Positions 44,380 to 53,918 of a stretch of 64,000 nucleotides of DNA are shown here, piece by piece. The notes beneath the pieces were generated by a model. It was given only the letters and a program-made list of their open reading frames with translations, searched no databases and was not told the DNA's origin. Location: assembly GCF_000382485.1 (NCBI RefSeq), contig NZ_AORY01000005.1:62001-126000 (forward strand), in the 5' to 3' direction. Positions within the stretch are counted from its first letter, which is position 1, and every line of letters begins with the position of its first letter. The translations under genes and the position numbers were made by a program. This DNA is from Sphingomonas sp. Mn802worker. Its GTDB lineage: Bacteria > Pseudomonadota > Alphaproteobacteria > Sphingomonadales > Sphingomonadaceae.

Positions 44380-45439
44380 TCCGCGACGGCTGATCGGTCG
44401 CAGCGGACGGCGGGATCATCCACGTCTGCCCGACCTCGGTCGTGCGGAAGCGGGCGAGCGGAATGTGCGCGCGTTCCAGCGCACGGTGTAGCTCGATGCG
44501 GGGTTGGTCGATCCCTTCCGAGGTCAGCTCGAACGTGCCCCAGTGGACGCCGAGTGCATAAGCCGCGCCAAGCTGTTCGAAGGCGGTGACCGCCTGGTCG
44601 GGGCCGATGTGGTTGCCCGTCTCGGTGCCGGTGAAATGGTAGGCGCCGATCGGCAGCAGCGCTAGCCGTACGGGGCCGTATCGCCTTGCCTCGATCGCCC
44701 AGCGCATGTCGCCCGGCCCGGTATCCCCCGCGAAATACAGGTTGCCGCTCGGCAAGGTCACGACGAACCCACTCCATAGCGCGCGGTCGTGGTCGCCGAC
44801 ACCGTGCCCGCTCCAGTGATGCGCGCGCGTGACGATCACGTCGATGCCGGGACGCAGCGCAACGCGCCCACCCCAATCGCGTGCCTCCGCCTTGATGTCA
44901 TAGCGCGCGAGCAGTGCGTCATTGCGCAATCCCGTCACGATCAGCGGACGGTCGCGGTTCGACAGCGTATTGAGCGTACCCGTGTCGAGATGGTCGTAAT
45001 GGTCGTGGCTGAGGAGCACGAGGTCGATCCGCGGCAGGTCGGCAAGGCGCACGCCCGGTTCGCGCACGCGCCGGGGACCGGCGAACTGGACCGGAGAGGA
45101 CCGCTCTGCCCAGACCGGATCGGTCAGGATGTTGAGCCCCTGTGTCTGCACCAGTACGGTCGAATGGCCAATCCACGTCACCGCCATCGCCCCTCCTTCG
45201 ACGCGCGCTGGCGGGCGCGTCGGCGTGACAAGCACGCGCGGCCAGTTGTGCGCGCGTGAGAACAGGCTTTCGATCAGGCCGACCGGCCCTTTCTTCGCGT
45301 CGCCGCCGCTGCCCTGCTGACCATCGGGGTTGAAGAAGCGACGGCCGTCGAAATGGTCGCTGTGCGGCAGGTCTCCAGGTGTGATCGCGGGAACGGAGCA
45401 GCCAGCGAGCAGGAGAAATGCGAGAAGGCGTCGGATCAT
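44357..45439 (-). CDS. MBL-fold hydrolase lipoprotein (NAPE-PLD/UlaG-like)
   Basis: A 360-residue metallo-beta-lactamase-fold protein with a lipobox at the N-terminus (FLLLAGCS, Cys about residue 14), so it is probably a periplasmic lipoprotein. Metal motifs are ILTDPVW, LSHDHYDHLD (H-x-H-x-D-H), TRAHHWSGHG, YFAGDTGPGD and GVHWGTFEL. The overall pattern is that of the YjeE/UlaG-like group related to N-acyl-phosphatidylethanolamine phospholipase D, suggesting a phosphodiester or lactone substrate, possibly lipid-derived. It converges on the XpaC-like gene with 23 nt of overlap. Substrate specificity is not determinable here. Confidence 0.88.
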   Translation of the reverse strand: MIRRLLAFLLLAGCSVPAITPGDLPHSDHFDGRRFFNPDGQQGSGGDAKKGPVGLIESLFSRAHNWPRVLVTPTRPPARVEGGAMAVTWIGHSTVLVQTQGLNILTDPVWAERSSPVQFAGPRRVREPGVRLADLPRIDLVLLSHDHYDHLDTGTLNTLSNRDRPLIVTGLRNDALLARYDIKAEARDWGGRVALRPGIDVIVTRAHHWSGHGVGDHDRALWSGFVVTLPSGNLYFAGDTGPGDMRWAIEARRYGPVRLALLPIGAYHFTGTETGNHIGPDQAVTAFEQLGAAYALGVHWGTFELTSEGIDQPRIELHRALERAHIPLARFRTTEVGQTWMIPPSAATDQPSRITPRPGT

Positions 45440-45507
45440 CGTGGATGTGCGGCTCTAAAAGCGAAGTATCCTTGCTGCGTCACCGCTACCGGCGTGTCAA
45501 ACCCGTC

Positions 45508-46833
45508 TCACCCGGTCGCCATGCCCCACAACAGATAGCCGTTCAGCCCGAGGATCACCGCTGCGATCCCCCAGGCGACCGCCGACAGCCAGCGCGGCGC
45601 GGTGAAGCTGCCCATGTAGCCGCGGTTCGCGGTGAGGGCGACGAGCGGGATCACCGCGAAGGGGAGCTGGAGCGACAGGATCACCTGACTCAGGACCAGC
45701 AACTCGCCCGCGCCCTTGTCGCCCGACGCGCCGACGACGAGCACCGCGGGCAGGATCGCGAGCGCGCGGGTGACCAGCCGCCTGAGCCACACCGGCAGCC
45801 GCAGGTCGAGGAAGCCTTCCATCACGATCTGCCCGGCGAGCGTGCCGGTGACGGTCGAGTTCTGCCCGCTCGCCAACAGCGCGATCGCGAACACCACACT
45901 GGCACCGCCGACGCCCAGCATCGGGGCGAGCAGCTCGTGCGCCTGCTCGATCTCCGCCACTTCGGTACGCCCTACCGTGTGGAAGGCGGCAGCGGCGAGG
46001 ATCAGGATCGCGGCGTTGATGAAGAAGGCGAGCCCGAGCGCGACGGTCGAGTCGATCGTCGCGAGCGTCAGCGCGCGATGTCGCCCCGACTCCGCCTCGC
46101 CGTAGGCACGCGTCTGCACGATCGAGGAATGGAGATAGAGGTTGTGCGGCATCACGGTCGCACCCAGGATGCCGATTGCGATGTAGAGCGCGGCGGGGTT
46201 GGTCACGACCTCCGCCTGCGGGATCAGTCCGCCCGCCGCCGCGACCCAGTCGGGCCGCGCCCAGATCAGCTCGAGCCCGAAGCAGATCGCAATGATGATC
46301 AGCAGCGCGCCGATGAACGCCTCCAGCTGACGGAACCCGCGGCGTTGCAGCGCCAGGATGACGAACACGTCGAGTCCGGTCAGCACCACACCCCAGACCA
46401 GTGGCAGGCCGAACAGCAGCTTCAATGCGATCGCAGTGCCGAGCACCTCCGCCAGGTCGCAGGCGATGATCGCGATCTCGGCCAGCAGCCAAAGCACGAT
46501 GTTCACCGGCCGCGAGGTGCGCGCGCGGCACGCCTGCGCCAGGTCGTGCCCTGCACCGATGCCGAGCCGCGCGGCAAGCGATTGCAGCACAATCGCCATC
46601 AGGTTGGAGCACAGCACGACCGAGAGCAGCAGGTAACCGAACGCCGATCCGCCCGCGATGTCGGTCGCCCAGTTGCCCGGGTCCATGTAGCCGACCGCGA
46701 CGAGCCAGCCCGGCCCGACAAAGGCAAGCATGGTACGCCAGAAGCCCGCGTCCTTCGGCACCCGGATCGAGGCATAGCTGTCGGCCAGCGATCGGGCGGG
46801 CGGATGGGCAGGAGACGACATCGTCCCTGCCAT
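45508..46833 (-). CDS. mntH: Nramp family divalent metal (Mn2+/Fe2+) transporter
   Basis: About 441 residues with 11 hydrophobic helices. The TM1 motif DPGNWATDI and the TM6 motif [15 protein letters not shown] carry the metal-coordinating Asp, Asn and Met of Nramp transporters; [20 protein letters not shown] is the conserved transport signature. It would import Mn2+ (or Fe2+) with protons at the inner membrane. Starts at 46833 and 46821 are four codons apart with no good ribosome site; a longer reading to 46989 adds a charged leader and overlaps the divergent gene, so I prefer the shorter forms. No MntR box or riboswitch was recognised upstream. Confidence 0.9.
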   Translation of the reverse strand: MAGTMSSPAHPPARSLADSYASIRVPKDAGFWRTMLAFVGPGWLVAVGYMDPGNWATDIAGGSAFGYLLLSVVLCSNLMAIVLQSLAARLGIGAGHDLAQACRARTSRPVNIVLWLLAEIAIIACDLAEVLGTAIALKLLFGLPLVWGVVLTGLDVFVILALQRRGFRQLEAFIGALLIIIAICFGLELIWARPDWVAAAGGLIPQAEVVTNPAALYIAIGILGATVMPHNLYLHSSIVQTRAYGEAESGRHRALTLATIDSTVALGLAFFINAAILILAAAAFHTVGRTEVAEIEQAHELLAPMLGVGGASVVFAIALLASGQNSTVTGTLAGQIVMEGFLDLRLPVWLRRLVTRALAILPAVLVVGASGDKGAGELLVLSQVILSLQLPFAVIPLVALTANRGYMGSFTAPRWLSAVAWGIAAVILGLNGYLLWGMATG

Positions 46834-46970
46834 GCGGGAGAAGCACGCCCGGTTCAACGCGATATCGGCGCTGCGGCGATGTGAGCGTTCGTTGCTGCAT
46901 GAGGGAAGCGCGGCGACAAGCGCCGCTTCGGCCATTGCGCGTTCAGCCGCGCCGCCGCAAGGAGACGGAC

Positions 46971-47402
46971 ATGACCATGCTCCGCGCACGCACCGCCATC
47001 CTGACTGCCCTCACCGGCTCGCTCGCCCTTGCCGCGCCGGCGTTCGCCGCGCAGCCGATTAGCGGCCGTTACCTGACCGAGGACGGCGCCGCGCTGGTCG
47101 AGGTGGGGCCGTGCGGCGGCAAAACCTGCGGCCGGATCGTCCGGGTGCTGAAACATACGCCGGGTGCCGCCGCGACCGACGTCAACAACAAGGACAAGGC
47201 ACTGCGCAGCCGCCCGATCATCGGCATGCCGGTGTTGTCCGAGTTTGCCGATGCGGGCGACGACTGGCGCGGACGCATCTACGACCCGCGCAACGGCAAG
47301 ACGTACAAGTCGATCGTCAGCCGCAACGCCGACGGCTCGCTGAAGGTGCAGGGCTGCATCGCCTTCCTGTGCCAGACGCAGACGTGGCGTCCGGCGCGCT
47401 GA
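46971..47402 (+). CDS. DUF2147 family secreted protein
   Basis: A 143-residue protein. The ATG at 46971 has AAGGAG 6 nt upstream. The signal peptide ([19 protein letters not shown]) is followed by [28 protein letters not shown], then [19 protein letters not shown] and a C-terminal [16 protein letters not shown]. This is the DUF2147 pattern: a small lipocalin-like beta-barrel with conserved Cys, periplasmic. Function is not established for the family. It is divergent from the Nramp gene and precedes the TadG gene by 95 nt. Confidence 0.9.
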   Translation: MTMLRARTAILTALTGSLALAAPAFAAQPISGRYLTEDGAALVEVGPCGGKTCGRIVRVLKHTPGAAATDVNNKDKALRSRPIIGMPVLSEFADAGDDWRGRIYDPRNGKTYKSIVSRNADGSLKVQGCIAFLCQTQTWRPAR

Positions 47403-47497
47403 ACCACAGCGGCTCCCGAAAACTTATCTCCGAAACCGTCAAGTTTACTGACTTTTCACGCCAATAAGGCACGGTTCCCGCCAAAGGGGATCATTCA

Positions 47498-49393
47498 ATG
47501 CGTAAAATACGCGCACTGCTGCGCCATACAAAGGGTGCGGCATTGCCGATGCTGGCGGCGGGATTGCTGCCGGCGATCGGCGCGATCGGCTCTGCGATCG
47601 ACATGGGGCGCGTGTACCTCGCCAAGTCGGCGTTGCAGGCCGGCGTCGATGCGGCGGCCTTGGCCGGCGCGCGCTCCTACGCGGTCACGGGCGACGTCCC
47701 CAATTCACGCGATGCGCAGGTCGCGGCGTATTTCTACGGCAACTTCCCGCGCGATTCGATGGGGTCTACCGGCCTTGTGCTGACGCCGACGTTCACCACG
47801 GTGAACAAGCGCAACCAGACCAACGTCACCGCCACCGTCAACATCCCAATGACGTTCATGCGCGCATTCGGCGTCGAGCAGCAGAAGATCTCCGCGGTCG
47901 CCACCGCCGAGATCCAGCCGCACCCGCTCGAGATCATGATGGTCCTCGACAACACGGGCTCGCTGAAAGCCGATCTGCCCGCGAGCAAGGGCAGCCCGTC
48001 CAAGACCCGCATCACCGCGTTGAAGGACGCGTCGAAGAGCTTCCTCGACATCCTCTACCAGGGCGCGGACAACCGCGACGATCTCGCGCTCGGGTTCGTG
48101 ATGTACGACATCACCGCCAATGTCGGGAAGCTGCTGCCAAGCTCGATGGTGAGACAGCGCACCGGATTCAACGATATCCTCGCGAATCAACATGGTGCCG
48201 CCCTCGGTGCGCAAGCATTGCTGTGGAAGGGATGCGTGTTCGGCGATGCGACGGTTCGCGACCTTGGCAAGGACGTCAATGCGCGTGAGCCCGGTGCGTG
48301 GGACGTCGATCGGACGCTGCCGGGCGAAGGCGGGCATCCGCTGGTCGAACCCTATTTCGTCCCGCCATTCTACACGCCCAGGATGAGCAATCCCGGCACA
48401 TTGTTCGGCGTCAATGTCGACTCGAGAGTAAGCGATCCGAAAAGCGACTATTACAAATTTTCCGGTGGAGAGGCCGACTATAACCTCTACAAATTACCGC
48501 AGGAATACGCCTCGGAGATGCTAAATACCGACTGGTACCGGGATAGTTTCGCGTCCAACCCATATCGCCGCTGGTTCTACGAATATTATCTTGGACTAAA
48601 CAGTTTTCTTACGACATCAGATGACGATGTCATCACACGTGTCGGCGGCGGCTACTACAACCCTCTGCTGGTGTCGTGGGACTTCACGACTAATCGGGGA
48701 ACGCCATTCGAGGTCCATTACGAGCGTATTCCGCGCTTCCAGGCTGACTGGAAAGATCCAGTTGTCTACAACGTCAACCCACAGGGTGGGTCAACCAACA
48801 ACGGCAATGCCAACAAGACCGAGGTGCCCTCGCCTAACTGGCAATGCCCGGAGGAAGCCGAACCGGTCACCTATGGCCGCAGCAAGGCCTATTGGACCAA
48901 CGTCGTCGAGAAGAAGAACGCGGCGATCTATCCGGCCAACGGCACGTTGCACCATGCCGGGCTGTTGTGGGGATATCGCCTGCTGGTGCGCGACGACGTG
49001 TTCAAGCGCACCAACCCGGTCAACGAGGATGCAAAACGCGCCCTCGTCTTCATGACCGATGGCGAGACCGCGCTCGGCACCGCGCCGAACGGTTATGCCA
49101 ACCGTACCTGGACCTTTTACGGCAATTATGGCGATGCGCCGATTTCCAAGAACGTCGGCGATCTGACGCGGCAGTCGGAACTGCGCTTCTCCAAGACATG
49201 CAATTCGCTGCAGAAGGAGAAGAACCCGCCCAAGGTCTACATCGTTGCGTTGACAACCAACGACAAGAACACGCTCGACATGTTTGAGCAATGCGCGCCC
49301 GGTCACGTGTATCGCACCTCGGACGCCGCGACGCTGAAGGCCGCGTTCGAGGATATCGCGTCCGAACTCGTTGACCTGCACCTGGTGAAATGA
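47498..49393 (+). CDS. TadG-like pilus assembly protein with vWFA domain, first set
   Basis: A 631-residue protein opening with a TadE/TadG-type helix (KGAALPMLAAGLLPAIGAIG, residues 12-31), then the Flp-pilin-associated region (YLAKSALQAGVDAAALAGA). A von Willebrand A fold starts near 145; its MIDAS motif reads D151-N-T-G-S155 instead of the usual DxSxS, and later RALVFMTDGE gives the TDG motif. About 270 residues lie between these two motifs, roughly 225-500. This insert is Tyr/Trp-rich (YYKFSGGEADYNLYK; RRWFYEYYLGLN) and coded by clearly AT-richer DNA (about 48.4-48.8 kb). AGGGGAT precedes the ATG. Probably membrane-anchored on the outer face with a surface-adhesion role. Confidence 0.85.
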   Translation: MRKIRALLRHTKGAALPMLAAGLLPAIGAIGSAIDMGRVYLAKSALQAGVDAAALAGARSYAVTGDVPNSRDAQVAAYFYGNFPRDSMGSTGLVLTPTFTTVNKRNQTNVTATVNIPMTFMRAFGVEQQKISAVATAEIQPHPLEIMMVLDNTGSLKADLPASKGSPSKTRITALKDASKSFLDILYQGADNRDDLALGFVMYDITANVGKLLPSSMVRQRTGFNDILANQHGAALGAQALLWKGCVFGDATVRDLGKDVNAREPGAWDVDRTLPGEGGHPLVEPYFVPPFYTPRMSNPGTLFGVNVDSRVSDPKSDYYKFSGGEADYNLYKLPQEYASEMLNTDWYRDSFASNPYRRWFYEYYLGLNSFLTTSDDDVITRVGGGYYNPLLVSWDFTTNRGTPFEVHYERIPRFQADWKDPVVYNVNPQGGSTNNGNANKTEVPSPNWQCPEEAEPVTYGRSKAYWTNVVEKKNAAIYPANGTLHHAGLLWGYRLLVRDDVFKRTNPVNEDAKRALVFMTDGETALGTAPNGYANRTWTFYGNYGDAPISKNVGDLTRQSELRFSKTCNSLQKEKNPPKVYIVALTTNDKNTLDMFEQCAPGHVYRTSDAATLKAAFEDIASELVDLHLVK

Positions 49394-49971
49394 TGCCGCG
49401 CACCAACCTGCTGCGCTGCACGCGCGGCGTGACGATCGTGGAATTCGCACTGATCGCGCCGATGCTGCTGTTCGTGCTCTGCGCCGCGATCGAGATGGGG
49501 CACCTGATCTTCGCACGACAGATGCTGGAAGGCGCGCTGATCGAGGCGGCGCGCGCCGCAACCGCGAGCATGGAGACGGGCGAGAACGACCGCGCGACGA
49601 TCATGCGCAAAAGCGTCGCCGACACGATGAAGCTGTTTCCGGCCGCAGCGGGCAAGTCGATCACGGTGACGACCACCGTCTTCGCCGACTTCGCCTCGGT
49701 CACGCCCGAGATCTACACCGATGCCAACAAGAACGGTAAATACGACCAGGGCGAATCGTTCGTCGACCGCAACAAGAACGGTAAATGGGACCCGAGCACG
49801 CCGAAGACCGGCGTCATGGGCGGAGCGGGCGATGTCGTCAGCTATACGGTGACCTACCCGAAGGCGGTCCTGTTCCAGATGGTCGGCAAGGCGATCGGCT
49901 ATGGCGACGGAACCGAGCCTCTGTCCGCGACGACCGTCGTTCGCAACGAAGCATTGCGGCGCAACTCGTGA
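49390..49971 (+). CDS. TadE family pseudopilin with calcium-loop motifs
   Basis: A 193-residue protein whose ATG overlaps the TadG stop (ATGA). RGVTIVEFALIAPMLLFVLC (12-30) is the TadE signature with the Glu that marks prepilin-like processing, followed by an amphipathic helix (EMGHLIFARQMLEGALIEAA). Two EF-hand or dockerin-like loops lie at 111-122 (DANKNGKYDQGE) and 126-137 (DRNKNGKWDPST), spaced 15 residues apart, so Ca2+ binding is likely. The protein would sit in the inner membrane with a periplasmic domain, as a minor pseudopilin. Gene order is tadG-tadE-tadE. Confidence 0.88.
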   Translation: MMPRTNLLRCTRGVTIVEFALIAPMLLFVLCAAIEMGHLIFARQMLEGALIEAARAATASMETGENDRATIMRKSVADTMKLFPAAAGKSITVTTTVFADFASVTPEIYTDANKNGKYDQGESFVDRNKNGKWDPSTPKTGVMGGAGDVVSYTVTYPKAVLFQMVGKAIGYGDGTEPLSATTVVRNEALRRNS

Positions 49972-50618
49972 GCATGCGCATGCTCCGATCGTTCGCGCGC
50001 AATCGCCGCGGTGTCGCGTTTCTGGAGATGGCGCTTGGTCTGCCGCTATTCCTCGGCGTGACGCTGACCGCGATCGAGTTCGGCAATTACGTCATGGCGT
50101 CGAACCGCGTGCAGCGCATGGCGGGGATGATGAGCGACCTGGTCGCGCAGAGCGGCACCGGCGAGGTCGGGATCAGCGAGCGACAGGTGTACGACCTGTT
50201 CAACGCGCTCGACCTGACCGCGAAGCCCTATGATCTGCGCAACCACGGCCGCGTCGTCATCACCGGCGTGCAGGGCACCGGCAGGGACAATGACAAAACG
50301 ATCGAGAACACCATCCTATGGCAACGCTTCGACGGCGCTTATACGCAGGCGGCCCCGCTGGTCGGCTGCGCACAGAAGGTCGATGTCGCGACGCTGCCCA
50401 ACGCGCGGACGCTGTTGCGCGACGAGGTGCTGTTCCACGTCCAGGTAAGCTACGATTATCAGCCGATCTTCACGACCATCCCATTCGGCATGATGGACAT
50501 GAAACCCGCGATCACCCGGTCGGTCATGTTCCGCGCGCGATCAAAGGACTTCACGACTCCCAATACCGACCCCAGCTTCCCGCCGAAGAACAATTGCGCG
50601 AGCGCGTCGGGATTGTGA
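49968..50618 (+). CDS. TadE family pseudopilin
   Basis: A 216-residue protein. A GTG at 49968 overlaps the preceding stop; an ATG two codons on is equally possible. RRGVAFLEMALGLPLFLGVT (13-32) is the TadE membrane segment, followed by EFGNYVMASNRVQRMAGMMS. The periplasmic part has conserved Cys (VGCAQKV; NNCAS). It closes the first tad-like set; a 385-nt non-coding gap follows. No tadA, tadB, tadC, rcpA or prepilin peptidase is in the window, so the secretion motor must be elsewhere. Confidence 0.86.
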   Translation: MSMRMLRSFARNRRGVAFLEMALGLPLFLGVTLTAIEFGNYVMASNRVQRMAGMMSDLVAQSGTGEVGISERQVYDLFNALDLTAKPYDLRNHGRVVITGVQGTGRDNDKTIENTILWQRFDGAYTQAAPLVGCAQKVDVATLPNARTLLRDEVLFHVQVSYDYQPIFTTIPFGMMDMKPAITRSVMFRARSKDFTTPNTDPSFPPKNNCASASGL

Positions 50619-51003
50619 CCTCGCGCTCTCGCGCCTGAGGACTGACCACCGAAGGGTGGCATCTTTCGCCCGGCATCTCGGCATCTACCTGCCGCCACAT
50701 GAGGCTACATGGCGTCGTGATCGAAACACGGCGCTTCGTCAACGCGAGCGCTTTAGACTTGAGCGCAGCCCCAAGCGCAATGGTATAGCGAGCACGGCAC
50801 ACCTACAGCGGATTAACTTGTCAGTAGTCTTCTAATCCCGTGTCACGAGATCGCAAAACAAGCTATATTGCCAAGTAGACGCTGGCGACTTGGTACTAAG
50901 GGACATGGCCTGTCGTTGATTGCTACTGCTTTGGCGTAGTGTAGCATTCCAAACCAACCTTTATGACTGGTACAGCACCCCAAAGTGTTTCGACGGGGGC
51001 GTC
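50619..51003. other. Intergenic gap between the two TadE/TadG sets
   Basis: These 385 nt contain no convincing gene. The left half is high GC, while 50.80-50.93 kb is distinctly AT-rich (for example CAAGCTATATTGCC), a plausible promoter zone for the second set. No clear hairpin-plus-T-tract is visible. The start of the next TadE is unsettled, so up to 85 nt of this stretch could be coding. Confidence 0.5.
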
Positions 51004-51597
51004 ATGAAACAAGTTCAGTTCCAGCCAGGCGGCGGCGGCTGCCAGCCGTTCGAGTGGCGCAAGCCGGCCATGCCGGCGATAGCCCGCGTGGTCAAAACGG
51101 CGCGGCATCTGCTATCGGATCGGCGAGGCGCCACGATCGTGGAATTCGCGATCGTTTCTCCACTTCTGATCGCGCTTCTGTTCGGGCTGTTTGAAACGAG
51201 CCTCACCTTTTTCATTCAGGAGTCGCTGGAGACCGTTACCGAAAAGGCGCTTCGAACGTCAACGACCGCGAGTTACCCGTCGGATGATGAAGGACGGGGG
51301 CGCTTCTTGAAAGATGTGTGCCAACATCTGCCGCCGTACATGAAGTGCGCCAACCTTCGGTACGATGTGGCGTCCTACTCGAATTCCTCGCAGACGAAGC
51401 AGCAAACAGCGTCGGAACAGCCGGTAGAAGGTCGCTTCAAGATCGGCGGTCCTGGCGACATCATCATCTTGAAACTCGTCTATCAGTGGCCCTTGAACCT
51501 CAGTCCCCTGAGCGTGATCGTCCGGGGGACCAAGTCAGCAAGTGGCTCGCTGCTCATCGCCACACGGGTGGGCAAGTCAGAGTTGCCGCGCACATGA
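51004..51597 (+). CDS. TadE family pseudopilin, second set
   Basis: About 197 residues. RRGATIVEFAIVSPLLIALL is the TadE membrane segment (about residues 39-60), preceded by a basic leader and followed by FETSLTFFIQESLETVTEKA. I placed the start at the ATG at 51004, which follows GGGGG; an ATG 22 codons on would be closer to the usual leader length. The periplasmic part has two Cys (DVCQHLPPYMKCANL). Coding GC is lower than in the first set. The stop overlaps the next gene start (ATGA), so the three genes of this set are translationally coupled. Confidence 0.82.
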   Translation: MKQVQFQPGGGGCQPFEWRKPAMPAIARVVKTARHLLSDRRGATIVEFAIVSPLLIALLFGLFETSLTFFIQESLETVTEKALRTSTTASYPSDDEGRGRFLKDVCQHLPPYMKCANLRYDVASYSNSSQTKQQTASEQPVEGRFKIGGPGDIIILKLVYQWPLNLSPLSVIVRGTKSASGSLLIATRVGKSELPRT

Positions 51598-52160
51598 GAC
51601 GTCAATGTCTCAAGCTCGTGCATCGGCTCACCCGGCTGCGCCTGGCCTTGCGAGAGCGCCGCGCCGTGGCGATGGTCGAGTTCGCACTGGTTCTTCCTGT
51701 CATTCTGCTCCTGTATGTCTCCAGTGTTGAACTGACGAATGCGATGGCGTGCCAGCGCAAGATCGGAGCGGCGACTCGCTTCGTTGCAGATCTCGTCTCC
51801 CAGACAATTGCGACAGACCCGGGAGAACTTGACAACATTCTACAGTCGTCGAAGTTGATCGTGTCGCCATACCGCGCCGACGCGCTGTCGATGACGGTGA
51901 CCGCGATCCAGTTTAGCGAAAATGGTTCGGCGGCAGTCGTGTGGAGCAAGGCGATCAACGCCCAATCGCGCGCCAGCGGCAGTCCGATCACCGTCCCGGC
52001 CGATCTAGCCGAGAAGGGGCGTTTCCTGATCTATGCCGACGCATCATACGTATTGCGCCCGGCGACACCATTCGGGTTGTCGATGCCGATCACTCTCTCG
52101 GACCGAATTTATATGAGCCCGCGGGTGTCGAAAGTCATCGCGTGCCAAGGTTGCCCCTGA
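51594..52160 (+). CDS. TadE family pseudopilin, second set
   Basis: A 188-residue protein. RRAVAMVEFALVLPVILLLY (about 22-41) is the TadE segment, followed by SVELTNAMACQRKIGAATR. The C-terminal part ends in a two-Cys tail (VIACQGCP), which could anchor a disulfide. It begins inside the stop of the previous gene, and the next gene starts at the GTG directly after its stop. Like its neighbour it is AT-richer than the first set. Confidence 0.85.
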   Translation: MRRQCLKLVHRLTRLRLALRERRAVAMVEFALVLPVILLLYVSSVELTNAMACQRKIGAATRFVADLVSQTIATDPGELDNILQSSKLIVSPYRADALSMTVTAIQFSENGSAAVVWSKAINAQSRASGSPITVPADLAEKGRFLIYADASYVLRPATPFGLSMPITLSDRIYMSPRVSKVIACQGCP

Positions 52161-53507
52161 GTGGAACACCCAAGCAACTCGCATCCTGACGCTCGGCGGC
52201 GGAAAACGTTGTTTGGCGCGAGGGACGGAAGTGTCCTCGTGTTGTTCGCGCTCGTGCTCACGTTGCTGCTCACGACGATCGGCATCGGGGTTGATTACGT
52301 GCGCGCGAAACGCGTGCAAACGAAACTCACATCGCTTGCCGATGCTGCCGCGTTGATGGCCGTCTCGCGCGAGGGGATGGGCCTCAGCGCAGCAGAAGCA
52401 TCGACCCGGGCGCGCAGACTGCTCGTATCCCAGGCCAAATACCTCGAGGATCATGGCCTTGTCGTAGATTGGAGCGCTCCTGAAGGTCTTGATATACGCG
52501 TCACCGAAATGGCGGGACAAAGTCTTGGGCGTGAAGTCGAGGTCAAGTTCGCCGGGTACAATCGAAACCTGTTTGCATCGCTCGTAGGAGCAGAGCGCTT
52601 CTACGTCTCGGGGACTATCAAGGCGTCGACTTCGGCTGCGCCAAAGACAGACTTCTACATGTTGATCGACACGTCGCCCTCGATGCTGATTGCATCAACA
52701 GAGGGGGACATCGCTCGCTTACGTGCCGCAACCAATGGCTGTGCGTTCGCCTGCCACGAAACGAGCAACCCTCGCAGCAATCTCGACATCGCGAGGTCGC
52801 AGAACATCACCCTTCGCTACGACGTCGTGATCGAAGCCGTTCAACGATTGATGGGCATAGCCAAAGATGCCTCGAAGGACTCGGGCACGACGTACCGGGC
52901 CGGCATCTACAGTTTCGACTATACATTCCGGCGCATCTGGCCGCAATATGCCCAGCTCGATAACGCCTGGGTCGATCCCGACCTCGATCAGGTGAAGGCC
53001 CACGTTGCCGATGCGAAGCCGCTCGCTTATTGCACAGGCTATGGACGCCTTTGCGACGTCGACGACGACAGTCAGGCCACCAACTTCACCGCGGCGATGA
53101 ACGGGTTGAACGCAGCCATTCCAGCTCCTGGAGAAGGAACGAACAATGCGAGCGACCGGCCACGAGCGGTAGCGATGCTCATCACCGATGGGATGCGCGA
53201 CGAGGTGAGCGGCACAAATGGACGCACGATGGGGCCGATCCCGGTGGAATTATGCGACAAGATCAAGGCCCGCGGTATTCTGCTGGCCGTTCTTTACACG
53301 GCGTATCTGCCCGAATCGGCGACAGGCGACTGGGCTATCACGCGTGTCCGCGACCCGTTCCTGACACCTAAAGACGTCATCAGTCCGGCACTGACGGCTT
53401 GTGCCTCCCCCGGGCTGTTCCATGAAGTGAAAGTGCATGACGATCTCGCATCGTCGGCATCCCAGCTATTTCAGCGCGCTCTGAAAACGGCGCGGCTGGT
53501 TAATTAA
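52161..53507 (+). CDS. TadG-like protein with vWFA domain, second set
   Basis: A 448-residue protein starting from a GTG directly after the previous stop. A TadG-type N-terminal helix (DGSVLVLFALVLTLLLTTIG, about 22-41) is followed by KLTSLADAAALMAVSREG. The vWA domain starts near 160 with a canonical MIDAS motif D170-T-S-P-S174 and a later VAMLITDGMRDE. It lacks the long insert of the first-set paralogue. A Cys pair (CAFACHE) follows the MIDAS. In this set the order is tadE-tadE-tadG, opposite to the first. An adhesion or pilus-anchoring role is inferred from the family. Confidence 0.85.
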   Translation: MEHPSNSHPDARRRKTLFGARDGSVLVLFALVLTLLLTTIGIGVDYVRAKRVQTKLTSLADAAALMAVSREGMGLSAAEASTRARRLLVSQAKYLEDHGLVVDWSAPEGLDIRVTEMAGQSLGREVEVKFAGYNRNLFASLVGAERFYVSGTIKASTSAAPKTDFYMLIDTSPSMLIASTEGDIARLRAATNGCAFACHETSNPRSNLDIARSQNITLRYDVVIEAVQRLMGIAKDASKDSGTTYRAGIYSFDYTFRRIWPQYAQLDNAWVDPDLDQVKAHVADAKPLAYCTGYGRLCDVDDDSQATNFTAAMNGLNAAIPAPGEGTNNASDRPRAVAMLITDGMRDEVSGTNGRTMGPIPVELCDKIKARGILLAVLYTAYLPESATGDWAITRVRDPFLTPKDVISPALTACASPGLFHEVKVHDDLASSASQLFQRALKTARLVN

Positions 53508-53918
53508 AGACTGACGTATCAGAGAAGCAAGCGAGCTCTTCCGACTAAACGTCACGCCTGACTCAGACGTATTTTTAGTGTGTTATAAGAATGACTGCTG
53601 TCGGAAATAGGTGTTCAAACCTCTAAGCTTGGTTCCCAATAGTTTTCCTCGTAACCGACTCGCCTGGCCGCCCATACAGTGCCGCACGATCGTACCCTGC
53701 ACTTTGATGCGTTATACAACTCCCGACTTCGCGCTGCCGAACGCACTTTCGGCATTTTAGATCTTGGCAAGAATGACAACACAGCGGCGAGCGTAGACCT
53801 CTTCGTCAGGGCCGGCATGGACCCGATTGCGGTCGCTCACGCCTCTATTCGCCTTTTCAGCAACCAACCGGTTATTACTGAGCACGAGACACATCGCTCA
53901 ATGGTTACGGCCTCGACC
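53508..53918. other. Intergenic region, AT-rich, no gene recognised
   Basis: These 411 nt separate the second Tad set from the DUF2254 gene. The DNA is AT-richer than the flanks near 53.56-53.65 kb (GTATTTTTAGTGTG). Short open frames exist on both strands but none has a recognisable domain or a good ribosome site. It may be the remnant of a lost gene. Confidence 0.45.

Noticed and set aside
45418..46884. Plus-strand open frame opposite the Nramp gene
   Set aside because: Arg/Gln/Asp-rich translation without any domain; the Nramp helices and TM1/TM6 motifs on the minus strand are decisive.
53615..53818. 67-codon minus-strand open frame in the gap after the second Tad set
   Set aside because: No ribosome site, domain or hydrophobic pattern; not supported as a gene.
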